DNA from: JAADHG01 sp964418645
Lineage (GTDB): Bacteria; Bacteroidota; Bacteroidia; Flavobacteriales; Flavobacteriaceae
DNA: 43,136 bases
Reading direction: 5' to 3'
Assembly (NCBI GenBank): GCA_964418645.1
Contig: CAYQME010000015.1
Location: 1-43,136 of the forward strand
Numbering within the stretch: the stretch's first letter is position 1; the number at the start of each line of letters is the position of its first letter. Below are positions 24,588 to 32,240 of this stretch, piece after piece. Made by a program: the position numbers and the translations under genes. The notes under the pieces were generated by a model. It was not told the origin of the DNA and did not search any database. It was given only the letters and a program-made list of their open reading frames with translations.

Positions 24588-25958
24588 TTATTCTTTTTTT
24601 ATTAATCGTTTTGTTAAATAATTAAATCTAATATACAACATAATTGCTGCAGATGTGAGTCCAACTAGAAGCCCTAACCAAATTCCGAAACTTGCATAAG
24701 CTTCTTGTTTTCCTAAATAATAACTAATAGGAAACCCTATAACCCAATACGCTATAAATGTTATTAAGGTTGGAATTTTAACATCTTGCAGACCTCTTAG
24801 TGCTCCCAAAACCATCACTTGTATACTATCACTTAACTGAAATATTGCCGCAGCTATTAATAGTTTAGCGGCAATAGTAATTACCTCAGTATTATCTACT
24901 AAATTTTTATCATCATTCAAATCGACATATAGCTTAGGTAATGCTTGATGAAATATTAGAAATAACAGAGCAAAAATAAAAGCGAAACAAAGTCCTAATA
25001 AAAATATTGAAAACGCAATGCGTCTCAGTTCTTTGAAATTTTGAAGTCCTTTTTGATTTCCTACTCTTATCATTGCAGTAACACTTAAACCCATGGCAAC
25101 CATAAAAGTCATTGATGATAAATTAAGTGCTATCTGATTTGCTGCTTGAGGGTTTCTCCCTAACAAACCGCTAAGCCAAATTGCTCCTGTAAAAATAGCG
25201 ACCTCAAAAAACATTTGCATTGCGCTAGGAAACCCAAGATTAATTATCTTTTTTATCATTTTATGTTCCAATACAAATAGTTTGATATTGGTAACAAATA
25301 CTTTCGCCTTTTCTTTACTTTGTAACAGCCACCACAAAAAGAACAACATAATAAATCTTGAGGCTAAAGTGCCAACTGCTGCACCAACTATTCCCATTTC
25401 AGGAAGTCCAAATTTTCCAAAAATTAACACATAGTTTAAAAACACATTTACAATATTAGCCAATATGGTTGCATACATAGGGTATTTAGTCATTGACAAA
25501 CCATCACTAAATTGTTTAAAAGCTTGAAAAATAATTAATGGCACTAAAGAAAAAGCTACTAAATCTAGATAAGGAATTGCTAGAGCAACCACTTCTGGTG
25601 GTTGTTTCATAAAATGCATTAATGGCTTTGCTAAAAGTATTATTCCAAATAATGCTAAACTTAAAACTATGCACAAAAAAAGACCGTGTTTAAACGAAGA
25701 CTTTCCTTTTTTAAAATCATTTTCAGAATCTGCTTCTGCTATTAAAGGGGTAATGGCTGTAGAAAATCCAATACCTAGTGACATGGCAATAAAAATAAAA
25801 CTGTTACCCAATGATACTGCAGCAAGTTCAGCAGATCCTAATTGGCCTACCATTATATTATCAACTAGACTCACAAAAGTATGACCTAGCATACCTAGCA
25901 TAACTGGTGTTGCTAATTTTAAGTTATATTTAAACTCTTTAGTATAGATTGATAACAC
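24588..25958 (-). CDS. MATE family efflux transporter
   Basis: A 456-residue exporter of the NorM-type MATE group with 12 TM helices in two repeats. The N-terminal half has PVMLGMLGHTFVSLVDNIMVGQLGSAELAAVSLG, with the expected MVGQLG signature; the mid-region GFPSAMQMFFEVAIFTGA begins the second half. It would expel drugs or metabolites in exchange for Na+ or H+. No in-frame ATG sits at the N-terminus, so the start is a GTG at 25958. A -7 element (TACCTTTG) lies 21 nt upstream. Subtype and substrate cannot be told from sequence. Confidence 0.94.
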   Translation of the reverse strand: MLSIYTKEFKYNLKLATPVMLGMLGHTFVSLVDNIMVGQLGSAELAAVSLGNSFIFIAMSLGIGFSTAITPLIAEADSENDFKKGKSSFKHGLFLCIVLSLALFGIILLAKPLMHFMKQPPEVVALAIPYLDLVAFSLVPLIIFQAFKQFSDGLSMTKYPMYATILANIVNVFLNYVLIFGKFGLPEMGIVGAAVGTLASRFIMLFFLWWLLQSKEKAKVFVTNIKLFVLEHKMIKKIINLGFPSAMQMFFEVAIFTGAIWLSGLLGRNPQAANQIALNLSSMTFMVAMGLSVTAMIRVGNQKGLQNFKELRRIAFSIFLLGLCFAFIFALLFLIFHQALPKLYVDLNDDKNLVDNTEVITIAAKLLIAAAIFQLSDSIQVMVLGALRGLQDVKIPTLITFIAYWVIGFPISYYLGKQEAYASFGIWLGLLVGLTSAAIMLYIRFNYLTKRLIKKE

Positions 25959-25978
25959 GTAAACTTTTTTGAAAACAA

Positions 25979-25986
25979 CAAAGGTA
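25979..25986 (-). promoter_or_regulatory. -7 element (TACCTTTG) for the MATE gene
   Basis: A perfect TAnnTTTG match on the minus strand, 21 nt from the GTG start. The -33 region reads TTAG rather than TTTG at about the right distance. Confidence 0.5.
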
Positions 25987-26112
25987 ACTTAAGCTTTTGG
26001 AATTACTAATTTTGACTTAAAATTAATATTAAATATAAAATTGTTAATAAGTTGTTTTAAGAAATGGGTTTTAAACGAATTAAATAAAGTACATTTAAAG
26101 TGTTATTTACTT

Positions 26113-26163
26113 GCTATATAGACAATTACATATTGCTATATAGTTGAGACTTTTAGCTATATA
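26113..26163. promoter_or_regulatory. Three phased GCTATATA direct repeats (candidate operator)
   Basis: GCTATATA occurs at 26113-26120, 26135-26142 and 26156-26163, at 22- and 21-bp steps, close to two helical turns. The first two copies extend to TTGCTATATAG, and each contains the palindrome CTATATAG. They lie in the 392-nt non-coding gap 25959-26350, about 50 bp before a strong hairpin. No coding frame of note crosses them. The target gene, if any, could be the MATE gene or a small plus-strand RNA. Confidence 0.5.
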
Positions 26164-26210
26164 TTTTAGAGGGATTTAAAAATACTTTCGTTAAAAGGTT
26201 TCAAACATTA

Positions 26211-26237
26211 AAAAGGGGGAATCTTCCCCTTTTTTTG
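26211..26237. terminator. GC-rich hairpin with T-run in the 392-nt non-coding gap
   Basis: AAAAGGGG (26211-26218), loop GAATCTT, CCCCTTTT (26226-26233), with the T-run continuing to about 26236. It would work as a terminator on the plus strand, yet no plus-strand gene precedes it, which hints at a short non-coding transcript between about 26165 and 26237. The rest of 26238-26320 shows nothing recognisable. Confidence 0.6.
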
Positions 26238-26320
26238 TTTTTGAAATCACATATTGGATATTAATTCATCTTATTCAACAAATAGAGTTTTATAAATCTA
26301 TCTTGAAATTAGCCTAAAAT

Positions 26321-26352
26321 AAAAAAAACAGCTTTTAAAAGCTGTTTTTTTT
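26321..26352 (-). terminator. Terminator of the DUF5606 gene
   Basis: A near-perfect palindrome centred at 26336/26337 (AACAGCTTTT / AAAAGCTGTT) flanked by A- and T-runs. It overlaps the TAA stop of the minus-strand gene at 26351-26353, an economical terminator placement. Confidence 0.85.
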
Positions 26353-26770
26353 ATTCTTCTTCTTCTTCAGTATTTTCTTCTTCAAGCAAATCTAGCATTT
26401 TATGCTCTTGTAATATATTGTACCACCTCACCATTTTTTTAATATCGCTTGGATATACTCTATCTTCGTCATAATCTGGCAATACTTCAAAAAAGTATTC
26501 TTCCAAGACATCTTTACTATCTTTAGGGTTTATACTTGTGGACTTACCTTTCTCCTTATCTTTAATCTTCTTTAGTACCATTTGTAATGGAACTTCTTCT
26601 GTTAAAGTATAAATTGCAATCTCACTAAGTAAGCTAACATTGCTTCTTAAATTTACAGATATACGTTTTCCATCTAATAAAGATTCAGCAATATAACCTC
26701 CTCTGGTTTGAGTAACTAGCTTAAATAAACCTGGTTTTTGAGCAATGGCTAAAATACTTTCTAAACTCAT
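26351..26770 (-). CDS. DUF5606 family protein
   Basis: A 139-residue soluble protein recognisable as the Bacteroidota-specific DUF5606 family: it starts MSLESILAIAQKPGLFKLV, continues RGGYIAESLLDGKRISV and LLSEIAIYTLTEEVPL, and has a DYDEDRVYPSDIKKMVRWYN stretch before a poly-Glu tail. Function unknown; the N-terminal half resembles a small SH3-like β-barrel. It follows the def gene on the same strand (60-nt gap) and has its own promoter with a well-spaced -33/-7 pair. The Glu-rich end is encoded by a run of TTC/TTC-type triplets on the plus strand. Confidence 0.88.
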   Translation of the reverse strand: MSLESILAIAQKPGLFKLVTQTRGGYIAESLLDGKRISVNLRSNVSLLSEIAIYTLTEEVPLQMVLKKIKDKEKGKSTSINPKDSKDVLEEYFFEVLPDYDEDRVYPSDIKKMVRWYNILQEHKMLDLLEEENTEEEEE

Positions 26771-26796
26771 AGTAAATTTTTAATATTTAAAAGCGG

Positions 26797-26827
26797 CAAA
26801 TATCATTGGTTTACACTACTTTTCAAA
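26797..26827 (-). promoter_or_regulatory. Promoter (TTTG-N19-GATATTTG) for the DUF5606 gene
   Basis: On the minus strand TTTG (26827-26824) and GATATTTG (26804-26797) are spaced by 19 bp; the -7 box differs from TAnnTTTG only at its first base. The -7 box lies 26 nt before the ATG, and the -33 box ends 3 nt past the def stop. Confidence 0.62.
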
Positions 26828-26830
26828 GTA

Positions 26831-27421
26831 TTATCGTTTCTTTTTTGCATCTGGAAAACGCATTTTATAATCTATATTTATTTTTCCTTTAGAAATGTTT
26901 ACCAACTTACCTTTTATTAAACGTTTCTTAAAATTAGAAATTTTATCAGTAAACAAAACACCTTCTATATGGTCATACTCATGTTGTATAACTCGTGCCA
27001 ATAACCCATCGAATTCTTTACTATGAATTTTAAAGTTATCATCTTGGTACTGAATTTTTATTTTTGGTTTTCTAATAACATCTTCTCTTATATTAGGTAT
27101 GCTTAGACACCCTTCATTAAAGACCCATTCATCTCCTGTTTCATCTAAAATTTTTGCATTTATAAAAGTACATTTAAATTCTTTTAATTGATTTTGTTCT
27201 TCAACTGAAAGTGATTGGTCTTCAGCAAAAGGAGATGCATCAACAATAAAAAGACGAATTGACAATCCAATTTGTGGTGCCGCCAAACCTACTCCATAAG
27301 CATTATACATAGTCTCATACATTGTCTCAATAAGCTCTTTAAAATTTGGGTAATCAGAAGAAACATCAATAGCCTTTTTTCTTAAAACTGGATCTCCATA
27401 CGCAATAATTGGTAATATCAT
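26831..27421 (-). CDS. def: Peptide deformylase
   Basis: A 196-residue metalloenzyme that removes the formyl group from nascent N-terminal fMet. The three catalytic motifs are intact: GVGLAAPQIG (about 43-52), EGCLSIP with the metal-binding Cys, and QHEYDHIEGVLF with the HExxH-type metal ligands and catalytic Glu. The length is typical of Bacteroidota enzymes, with a short insertion (AEDQSLSVEEQNQLKEF) before the core strand. A -7 element lies 23 nt upstream, and RuvX and the T9SS cargo protein lie further upstream on the same strand with a terminator between, so def is probably transcribed separately. Confidence 0.97.
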   Translation of the reverse strand: MILPIIAYGDPVLRKKAIDVSSDYPNFKELIETMYETMYNAYGVGLAAPQIGLSIRLFIVDASPFAEDQSLSVEEQNQLKEFKCTFINAKILDETGDEWVFNEGCLSIPNIREDVIRKPKIKIQYQDDNFKIHSKEFDGLLARVIQHEYDHIEGVLFTDKISNFKKRLIKGKLVNISKGKINIDYKMRFPDAKKKR

Positions 27422-27443
27422 TTCTATATTTTAATAATTAGTG

Positions 27444-27451
27444 CAAAAATA
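27444..27451 (-). promoter_or_regulatory. -7 element (TATTTTTG) for def
   Basis: A perfect TAnnTTTG on the minus strand ending 23 nt before the def ATG and lying downstream of the terminator at 27486-27517. No clear TTG in the -33 region. Confidence 0.55.
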
Positions 27452-27485
27452 CAATTCTTATAAATTTCTAATCATTTTTAATCAT

Positions 27486-27517
27486 AAAAAAACTCCTTTA
27501 TTAAAAAAGGAGTTTTT
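27486..27517. terminator. Terminator after the T9SS cargo gene
   Basis: An 11-bp stem AAAACTCCTTT / AAAGGAGTTTT with a short A/T loop, and A- and T-runs on both sides. It lies 22 nt beyond the stop of the minus-strand gene at 27539 and before the def promoter. Confidence 0.85.
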
Positions 27518-27538
27518 ATAAGTCACTTTGAATTTAAC

Positions 27539-28126
27539 TTAATTCTGAATAATAAATTTTTTAGTAATAGAAGCATTATCCGTTTCTAATCGCAATAAGT
27601 ATATCCCATTTGATAAACTTGAAATGTTAATATCTTTAAATTTTGAATTATTAAGTTGATCTCTTAAAACCAATTTACCATCTAAACTATAAACATTAAT
27701 TTTTGCTGACATATTTAAAGCAAAATTTATATTTAAAACACTAGCGTTTTTTATAGGATTAGGGGAAAGTTGTATCGTTTTATTATTTATATAAAAAATA
27801 TCATCTATACCTAAAATTCCATTAGTATAGTCACATGTTGAACTTCCATAAGTTACTGAATATGAATTTGGATCTATAACACCACTTCCAGAAGCAAGTT
27901 GATATCTAGAAGAAAATGTATCACAATTACCTAATATATATGCACTTCCATCAATAACAATAGCTCCAGGTCTACTTCCACAAGGAGGTCCTGGTGTATC
28001 AAAAACAAAGAGTACCTCTTCTGGTATTACGGGTATAATAAATGAATTGTCTGGGCAAGCTTGAGACGAAACTTGTTGAAAACTGAAAACTGAAATTAAA
28101 AATAAATAAAAGTACTTATGTTTCAT
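27539..28126 (-). CDS. Secreted protein with T9SS type A C-terminal sorting domain
   Basis: A 195-residue exported protein. The ATG at 28126 gives a clean signal peptide (MKHKYFYLFLISVFSFQQ, cleavage after VSSQA); an in-frame GTG six codons upstream is less likely. A short Cys-containing mature region of about 90 residues shows no known domain. The last ~75 residues are a Por/T9SS type A sorting domain: LSPNPIKNASVLNINF, KINVYSLDGKLV, NISSLSNGIYLLRLETDN and KKFIIQN. It should be exported by type IX secretion and either released or anchored at the cell surface. The passenger is too short and unusual for a functional guess. Confidence 0.88.
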   Translation of the reverse strand: MKHKYFYLFLISVFSFQQVSSQACPDNSFIIPVIPEEVLFVFDTPGPPCGSRPGAIVIDGSAYILGNCDTFSSRYQLASGSGVIDPNSYSVTYGSSTCDYTNGILGIDDIFYINNKTIQLSPNPIKNASVLNINFALNMSAKINVYSLDGKLVLRDQLNNSKFKDINISSLSNGIYLLRLETDNASITKKFIIQN

Positions 28127-28206
28127 GAGAGAATTTTTACGCACTATAAAGATAAAACAAAAAACAATATTAATTTAATTATTTAGTAAAGTATTTTTAA
28201 CAAAAA

Positions 28207-28620
28207 CTATTTCTTTGAATACAAATAACTTTGCAAAATTAGCGTTGCACTAATCTCATCAATTAAGGATTTATTTTTACGCTTTTGCTTTTTTAAGCCA
28301 CTATCAATCATCGTTTGAAAAGCAATTTTAGAAGTAAACCGTTCATCAACTCTCTCAATTGGAATTTTGGGTAATTGTTTTTTCAATTTAACTATAAATG
28401 GTCTAATTAAAGCTTCACTTTCAGATGGGTTATAATCCATTTGTTTTGGCTCCCCAATTAAAATCAGCTCTACTTGTTCACTACTTACATAACTCATCAA
28501 AAACTGTAAGAGTTCTTTAGTATTAACCGTTGTTAATCCTGAGGCAATTATTTGCAACCCATCAGTTACTGCAATTCCAGATTGCTTCTTTCCGTAATCA
28601 ATGGCTAAAATTCTTCCCAT
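28207..28620 (-). CDS. ruvX: Putative Holliday junction resolvase / pre-16S rRNA nuclease RuvX (YqgF)
   Basis: A 137-residue RNase H-like protein of the YqgF family. The N-terminal strand MGRILAIDYGKKQSGIAVTD holds the first catalytic Asp, LILIGEPKQMD the second acidic region, and VERVDERFTSKIAFQ plus the C-terminal KSLIDEISATLILQSYL the remaining acidic residues. The family is now mainly linked to 5' maturation of 16S rRNA; an older proposal is Holliday junction resolution. The gene diverges from dapD, and a -7 element lies 14 nt upstream of its ATG. Confidence 0.95.
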   Translation of the reverse strand: MGRILAIDYGKKQSGIAVTDGLQIIASGLTTVNTKELLQFLMSYVSSEQVELILIGEPKQMDYNPSESEALIRPFIVKLKKQLPKIPIERVDERFTSKIAFQTMIDSGLKKQKRKNKSLIDEISATLILQSYLYSKK

Positions 28621-28633
28621 TTTTAAATTTTAG

Positions 28634-28641
28634 CAAAGTTA
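28634..28641 (-). promoter_or_regulatory. -7 element (TAACTTTG) for ruvX
   Basis: A perfect TAnnTTTG match on the minus strand ending 14 nt before the ruvX ATG, implying a very short leader. The upstream region contains CTTT near the expected -33 position. Confidence 0.55.
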
Positions 28642-28704
28642 AGTAAAAGTCACTATTGTAAAAGTTTAAGGTCTATTATTATTATGTTATAGAAATTATA
28701 CCTT

Positions 28705-28712
28705 TATATTTG
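28705..28712 (+). promoter_or_regulatory. -7 element (TATATTTG) for dapD
   Basis: A perfect TAnnTTTG match ending 19 nt before the dapD ATG. It faces away from the ruvX element 63 bp to the left, so the two genes share a compact divergent control region. Confidence 0.58.
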
Positions 28713-28730
28713 TGTTGAAATTAGTTGACC

Positions 28731-29546
28731 ATGACTCAAATTAAAACAATTATAGAAAATGCTTGGGAAAACCGTGAGCTACTTAAAGAAGAATTCACTA
28801 TTACTACAATAAGAGAAGTTATAAATTTATTAGATAAAGGCGAATTACGTGTAGCAGAGCCAACTGTAAGTGGATGGCATGTAAATGAATGGGTTAAAAA
28901 AGCTGTTGTGCTTTATTTTCCAATTCAGAAAATGGAAACTATTGAAGCAGGTCCATTAGAGTTTCATGACAAGATTCCATTAAAAACTGGCTATGCCAAA
29001 AAGGGGATTCGTGTAGTGCCTCATGCTGTGGCTCGTCATGGTGCGTATATTTCAAGAGGTGTTATTATGATGCCTAGTTATGTGAATATTGGTGCTTATG
29101 TTGATGAAGGCACCATGGTTGATACTTGGGCTACTGTAGGTAGTTGTGCACAAATTGGAAAACATGTGCATCTCTCTGGTGGCGTAGGTATTGGTGGGGT
29201 TTTAGAACCTCTACAAGCCGCTCCTGTCATAATTGAAGACAATGCGTTTATTGGATCAAGATGTATTATCGTTGAAGGTGTTCATATTGAAACTGAAGCT
29301 GTTCTTGGTGCAAACGTAGTATTAACAGCTTCTACCAAAATAATTGATGTAACTGGAGGCGACCCCATAGTAATGAAAGGTAGAGTACCTGCACAATCTG
29401 TAGTAATTCCTGGAAGTTATACAAAAGAATTTTCAGCTGGAAATTATAACGTGCCTTGTGCTTTAATTATTGGAAAAAGAAAAGAAAGTACAAATAAAAA
29501 AACATCATTGAACGATGCATTAAGAGAATATAATGTTGCAGTATAA
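28731..29546 (+). CDS. dapD: Tetrahydrodipicolinate N-succinyltransferase
   Basis: A 271-residue left-handed β-helix acyltransferase of the lysine/diaminopimelate pathway, using succinyl-CoA. The N-terminal helical domain (MTQIKTIIENAWENRELL) is followed by hexapeptide repeats (VNIGAYVDEGTMVDTWATVGSCAQIGKHVHLSGG) and the late motif EDNAFIGSRCIIVEGVHIE. The ATG at 28731 matches the usual N-terminus; an in-frame TTG two codons earlier is ignored. Its last 14 nt overlap the start of a CDP-glycerol-transferase-like gene, an odd coupling of peptidoglycan-precursor and LPS-type functions. Confidence 0.97.
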   Translation: MTQIKTIIENAWENRELLKEEFTITTIREVINLLDKGELRVAEPTVSGWHVNEWVKKAVVLYFPIQKMETIEAGPLEFHDKIPLKTGYAKKGIRVVPHAVARHGAYISRGVIMMPSYVNIGAYVDEGTMVDTWATVGSCAQIGKHVHLSGGVGIGGVLEPLQAAPVIIEDNAFIGSRCIIVEGVHIETEAVLGANVVLTASTKIIDVTGGDPIVMKGRVPAQSVVIPGSYTKEFSAGNYNVPCALIIGKRKESTNKKTSLNDALREYNVAV

Positions 29547-30609
29547 ATTTTTAATTTACATCTCTTACAGTTATGCCGTTCCAATTGGCAATCCTTTGGA
29601 AAAAGAAATTATTAAACGAGGCTATACAGTAACGTGGTTTAGTGATTTAGAAGAAGGCAAAATAGCATTACTTAATAAATCCAATATTTTAAATGACATT
29701 AAAGAAGTTTTAAACTATAAACCTGATATAATATTAACTATTTCAGATAGCGTACCAGATTTTATTAATGCGCTAAAAGTTCAAGTTTTTCATGGCTTCA
29801 ATGCTGAAAAAAGATCATTTAAAAAAGACCACTTTAGAATTAGAGGATTATTTGATTTATACTGCACTCAAGGACCAAGTACAACTTCTATTTTTAAAAT
29901 GCTTCAAAAAAAACATAAAAATTACGAAGCTATAGAGACTGGCTGGTCAAAAGTAGACCCTTTATTTCCAATAGTTAAAAAAAGCAAGAGTACTATACCT
30001 ACAATTATGATTGCATCAACTTTTACAGAACGATTAAGTCTGGCTCATAATGAAGATGTTTATCAAGAAATTAAACGCCTTGTTAAAGTTGAGCATTATA
30101 ATTTTACAATGGTACTACACCCTAAAATACCTAAACATATTGTTGATAAATGGGCAGCCCTAGAAGCATCTTGTTTTACTTTTTATAATACAACAAACCT
30201 TATTCCATTATTTAAAAAAGCAGATATTATGTTTGCTGACACAACTTCTGCTATACAGGAATTTTTATTACAAAAAAAACCTGTAGTAACTTTCAAAAAT
30301 CACAGGAAAGAAAATTATTTAATTAATGTTGAACAAGTTGAAGGTATTGAAAATGCTTTTAAGTTAGCTCTAACCTATCCAGAAACAATTTTATCTAAAA
30401 TACAATCGTTTATTCTTGATTTGCACCCATATTTTGATGGTAAATCAAGTGAAAGAGTTATAGATACTTCTATTGATTTTTTACATAAAAACAAATCTTA
30501 TTTAAAATCGAAACCTTTAAATTTGATTAGAAAATACAAAATAAGGAAACGTTTAAATTACTTTACTATCAAGAGTTATAATAAACCATTTACTCAATTA
30601 AAAGGTTGA
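29533..30609 (+). CDS. CDP-glycerol glycerophosphotransferase-like protein
   Basis: A 358-residue GT-B-like protein resembling the Glyphos_transf family (TagB/TagF). It shows the weakly conserved N-terminal Rossmann half (DIILTISDSVP, VFHGFNAEKRSF with the family's HG, YCTQGPST) and the stronger C-terminal half (MVLHPKIP, FADTTSAIQEFLLQKKPVVTF), where the DTTSA(I)xEFL motif sits in the CDP-binding region. In Gram-negative bacteria such proteins may add glycerol phosphate or a related group to LPS or capsule. It overlaps dapD by 14 nt and precedes a WaaE-like glycosyltransferase by 14 nt, pointing to an LPS core role. The donor is inferred from family only. Confidence 0.78.
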   Translation: MLQYKFLIYISYSYAVPIGNPLEKEIIKRGYTVTWFSDLEEGKIALLNKSNILNDIKEVLNYKPDIILTISDSVPDFINALKVQVFHGFNAEKRSFKKDHFRIRGLFDLYCTQGPSTTSIFKMLQKKHKNYEAIETGWSKVDPLFPIVKKSKSTIPTIMIASTFTERLSLAHNEDVYQEIKRLVKVEHYNFTMVLHPKIPKHIVDKWAALEASCFTFYNTTNLIPLFKKADIMFADTTSAIQEFLLQKKPVVTFKNHRKENYLINVEQVEGIENAFKLALTYPETILSKIQSFILDLHPYFDGKSSERVIDTSIDFLHKNKSYLKSKPLNLIRKYKIRKRLNYFTIKSYNKPFTQLKG

Positions 30610-30623
30610 ATTTACGAATCAAT

Positions 30624-31391
30624 ATGAGTTCTAATATAAAAATCTCTGGCATAATTATTACTTATAATGAAGAAGAACATTTAGAAAAATGTCTGACTTC
30701 TTTAATTGATGTTGTAGATGAGATAGTAGTAATTGATTCCTTCTCAACAGATAGAACAGAGGCTATTTGTAAACAATTTAATGTGATATTTTTGCAACAC
30801 TCCTTTGAAGGTTATATTGAACAAAAAAACTATGCTATTTCTAAAGCTAAATTCGAATATATTTTATCTCTTGATGGCGATGAAGTATTGTCAAGTGAAC
30901 TCAAAAAATCAATTTTAGAAGTAAAACAAAATTGTAAGCATGATGGTTATTATTGTAACAGATTAAATAATTACTGTGGACAATGGATTAAACATTCCGA
31001 TTGGTATCCAGATAAAAAATTGCGACTTTTCAAAAACGATAGTGGTGAATGGAAAGGTATAAACCCTCATGATAGCTACACGCTTAAAAAAGGAAAAACT
31101 CATAAAAAACTAAAAGGGGATTTACTCCATTGGATTTATGCTAATTATCAAGAACACAACCAAAAGGTAGAAAATTTTTCTACAATTGCAGCTGAATCTT
31201 ATTTTAAGCTTGGAAAAAAATCTTCAATTTTTAAAATACTTTTTAGACCGTCATGGGCTTTTTTTAAAGCTTATTTTTTAAGATTGGGGTTTTTAGATGG
31301 TCTGAATGGATTTATTATTTGTGTGCAAACATTTAATGTTACTTTCTTAAAATACATTAAACTTAGAGAATTAAATAAAAAAAATGATTAA
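30624..31391 (+). CDS. Family 2 glycosyltransferase, WaaE/KdtX-like
   Basis: A 255-residue GT-A enzyme similar to LPS-core β-glucosyltransferases. Motifs are GIIITYNEEEHLEKCL, VDEIVVIDSFSTDRT, QKNYAISKAK and the metal-binding SLDGDEVLS, followed by WYPDKKLRLFKND and a HWIYANYQEH segment typical of the WaaE/KdtX group. The C-terminus has a membrane-associating helix (SWAFFKAYFLRLGFLDGLNGF). The ATG at 30624 gives the conserved start; an upstream in-frame TTG overlapping the previous stop is possible. It converges with the Kdo-kinase-like gene with only 5 nt between stops. Confidence 0.9.
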   Translation: MSSNIKISGIIITYNEEEHLEKCLTSLIDVVDEIVVIDSFSTDRTEAICKQFNVIFLQHSFEGYIEQKNYAISKAKFEYILSLDGDEVLSSELKKSILEVKQNCKHDGYYCNRLNNYCGQWIKHSDWYPDKKLRLFKNDSGEWKGINPHDSYTLKKGKTHKKLKGDLLHWIYANYQEHNQKVENFSTIAAESYFKLGKKSSIFKILFRPSWAFFKAYFLRLGFLDGLNGFIICVQTFNVTFLKYIKLRELNKKND

Positions 31392-31396
31392 CTAAA

Positions 31397-32149
31397 CTAC
31401 TTCCAAAATCTAAGTGCCTTTTTTATATTTTTCTTTTGCTGGATCTTATTTCTAAAATCTTCTGTTGATTTCCACATTACATTAAAAACTTTGTGATAAT
31501 CTTCGCCAATACATTTTGCATATTCATCACTCATTACTTTAATCATTGACTTGTGCTTTGTTAGTCTAGAAAAGTTTTTAATTCTATTTTTAAAATTCAT
31601 AGATTCAAACTTCATTCTATTTAAATCAACTAGATAAAACAAATAATGGTCTCCATTTTTTTGTATTAAAGTATTTCCTGGCGAATGGTCTAAAAAATGT
31701 ATCTCTTTTTCATGCAAGTTAAAAGTAAACCTAGTAAACTCACGTAAAATTTGCTCATAATTAGGATAATTAAAATCATTTATAAGCTCTCTATATGTTA
31801 AATCACTTTCTAATTGCTCACTAACATAAAAACTTTTTTTATATAATAAGGGAGTTGTAAACTCATAATATGCAATAGGATTTGGAGTACCAATTCCTAA
31901 TTGTTTTAGCTTAGTTGCATATTCAAATGAGCGCTGAGCCTTACTCTTACGAAAGTACTTATATACAATTTGATTAATAAGGTTTGGAACTCTAAAAGAT
32001 TTAATATTAATAATCTCACCATTTAAATCAAATAATTTTAATTTATTTCTTGCGTCTTTAATATCCTTTCCCGAATTATCAAAACCTTCAATAAAACTAT
32101 CTATAATTTTTTCAAAATCTAAGTATTTATTCTGAAACACTTTCTTCAT
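31397..32149 (-). CDS. LPS core kinase, KdkA/WaaP-like
   Basis: A 250-residue protein-kinase-fold enzyme resembling 3-deoxy-D-manno-octulosonate kinase. The catalytic loop is HFLDHSPGNTLI with D154 and N159, and the metal-binding Asp is in YLVDLNRM (D175). Upstream, INIKSFRVPN carries the candidate ATP-binding Lys, and FYVSEQLESDLTYREL the hinge. It would phosphorylate the inner core (Kdo or heptose) at the cytoplasmic face. It is transcribed toward the WaaE-like gene from the opposite strand inside an LPS-core block. The kinase fold is clear; the substrate is inferred from family and context. Confidence 0.85.
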   Translation of the reverse strand: MKKVFQNKYLDFEKIIDSFIEGFDNSGKDIKDARNKLKLFDLNGEIINIKSFRVPNLINQIVYKYFRKSKAQRSFEYATKLKQLGIGTPNPIAYYEFTTPLLYKKSFYVSEQLESDLTYRELINDFNYPNYEQILREFTRFTFNLHEKEIHFLDHSPGNTLIQKNGDHYLFYLVDLNRMKFESMNFKNRIKNFSRLTKHKSMIKVMSDEYAKCIGEDYHKVFNVMWKSTEDFRNKIQQKKNIKKALRFWK

Positions 32150-32240
32150 GTGGCAATATTACAACTTTTTAAAATTAATCTTAGACCTAATAATTGTTTG
32201 AGTATTATAAAATATTATACTTTTAAAGTTTTAAAATTTA

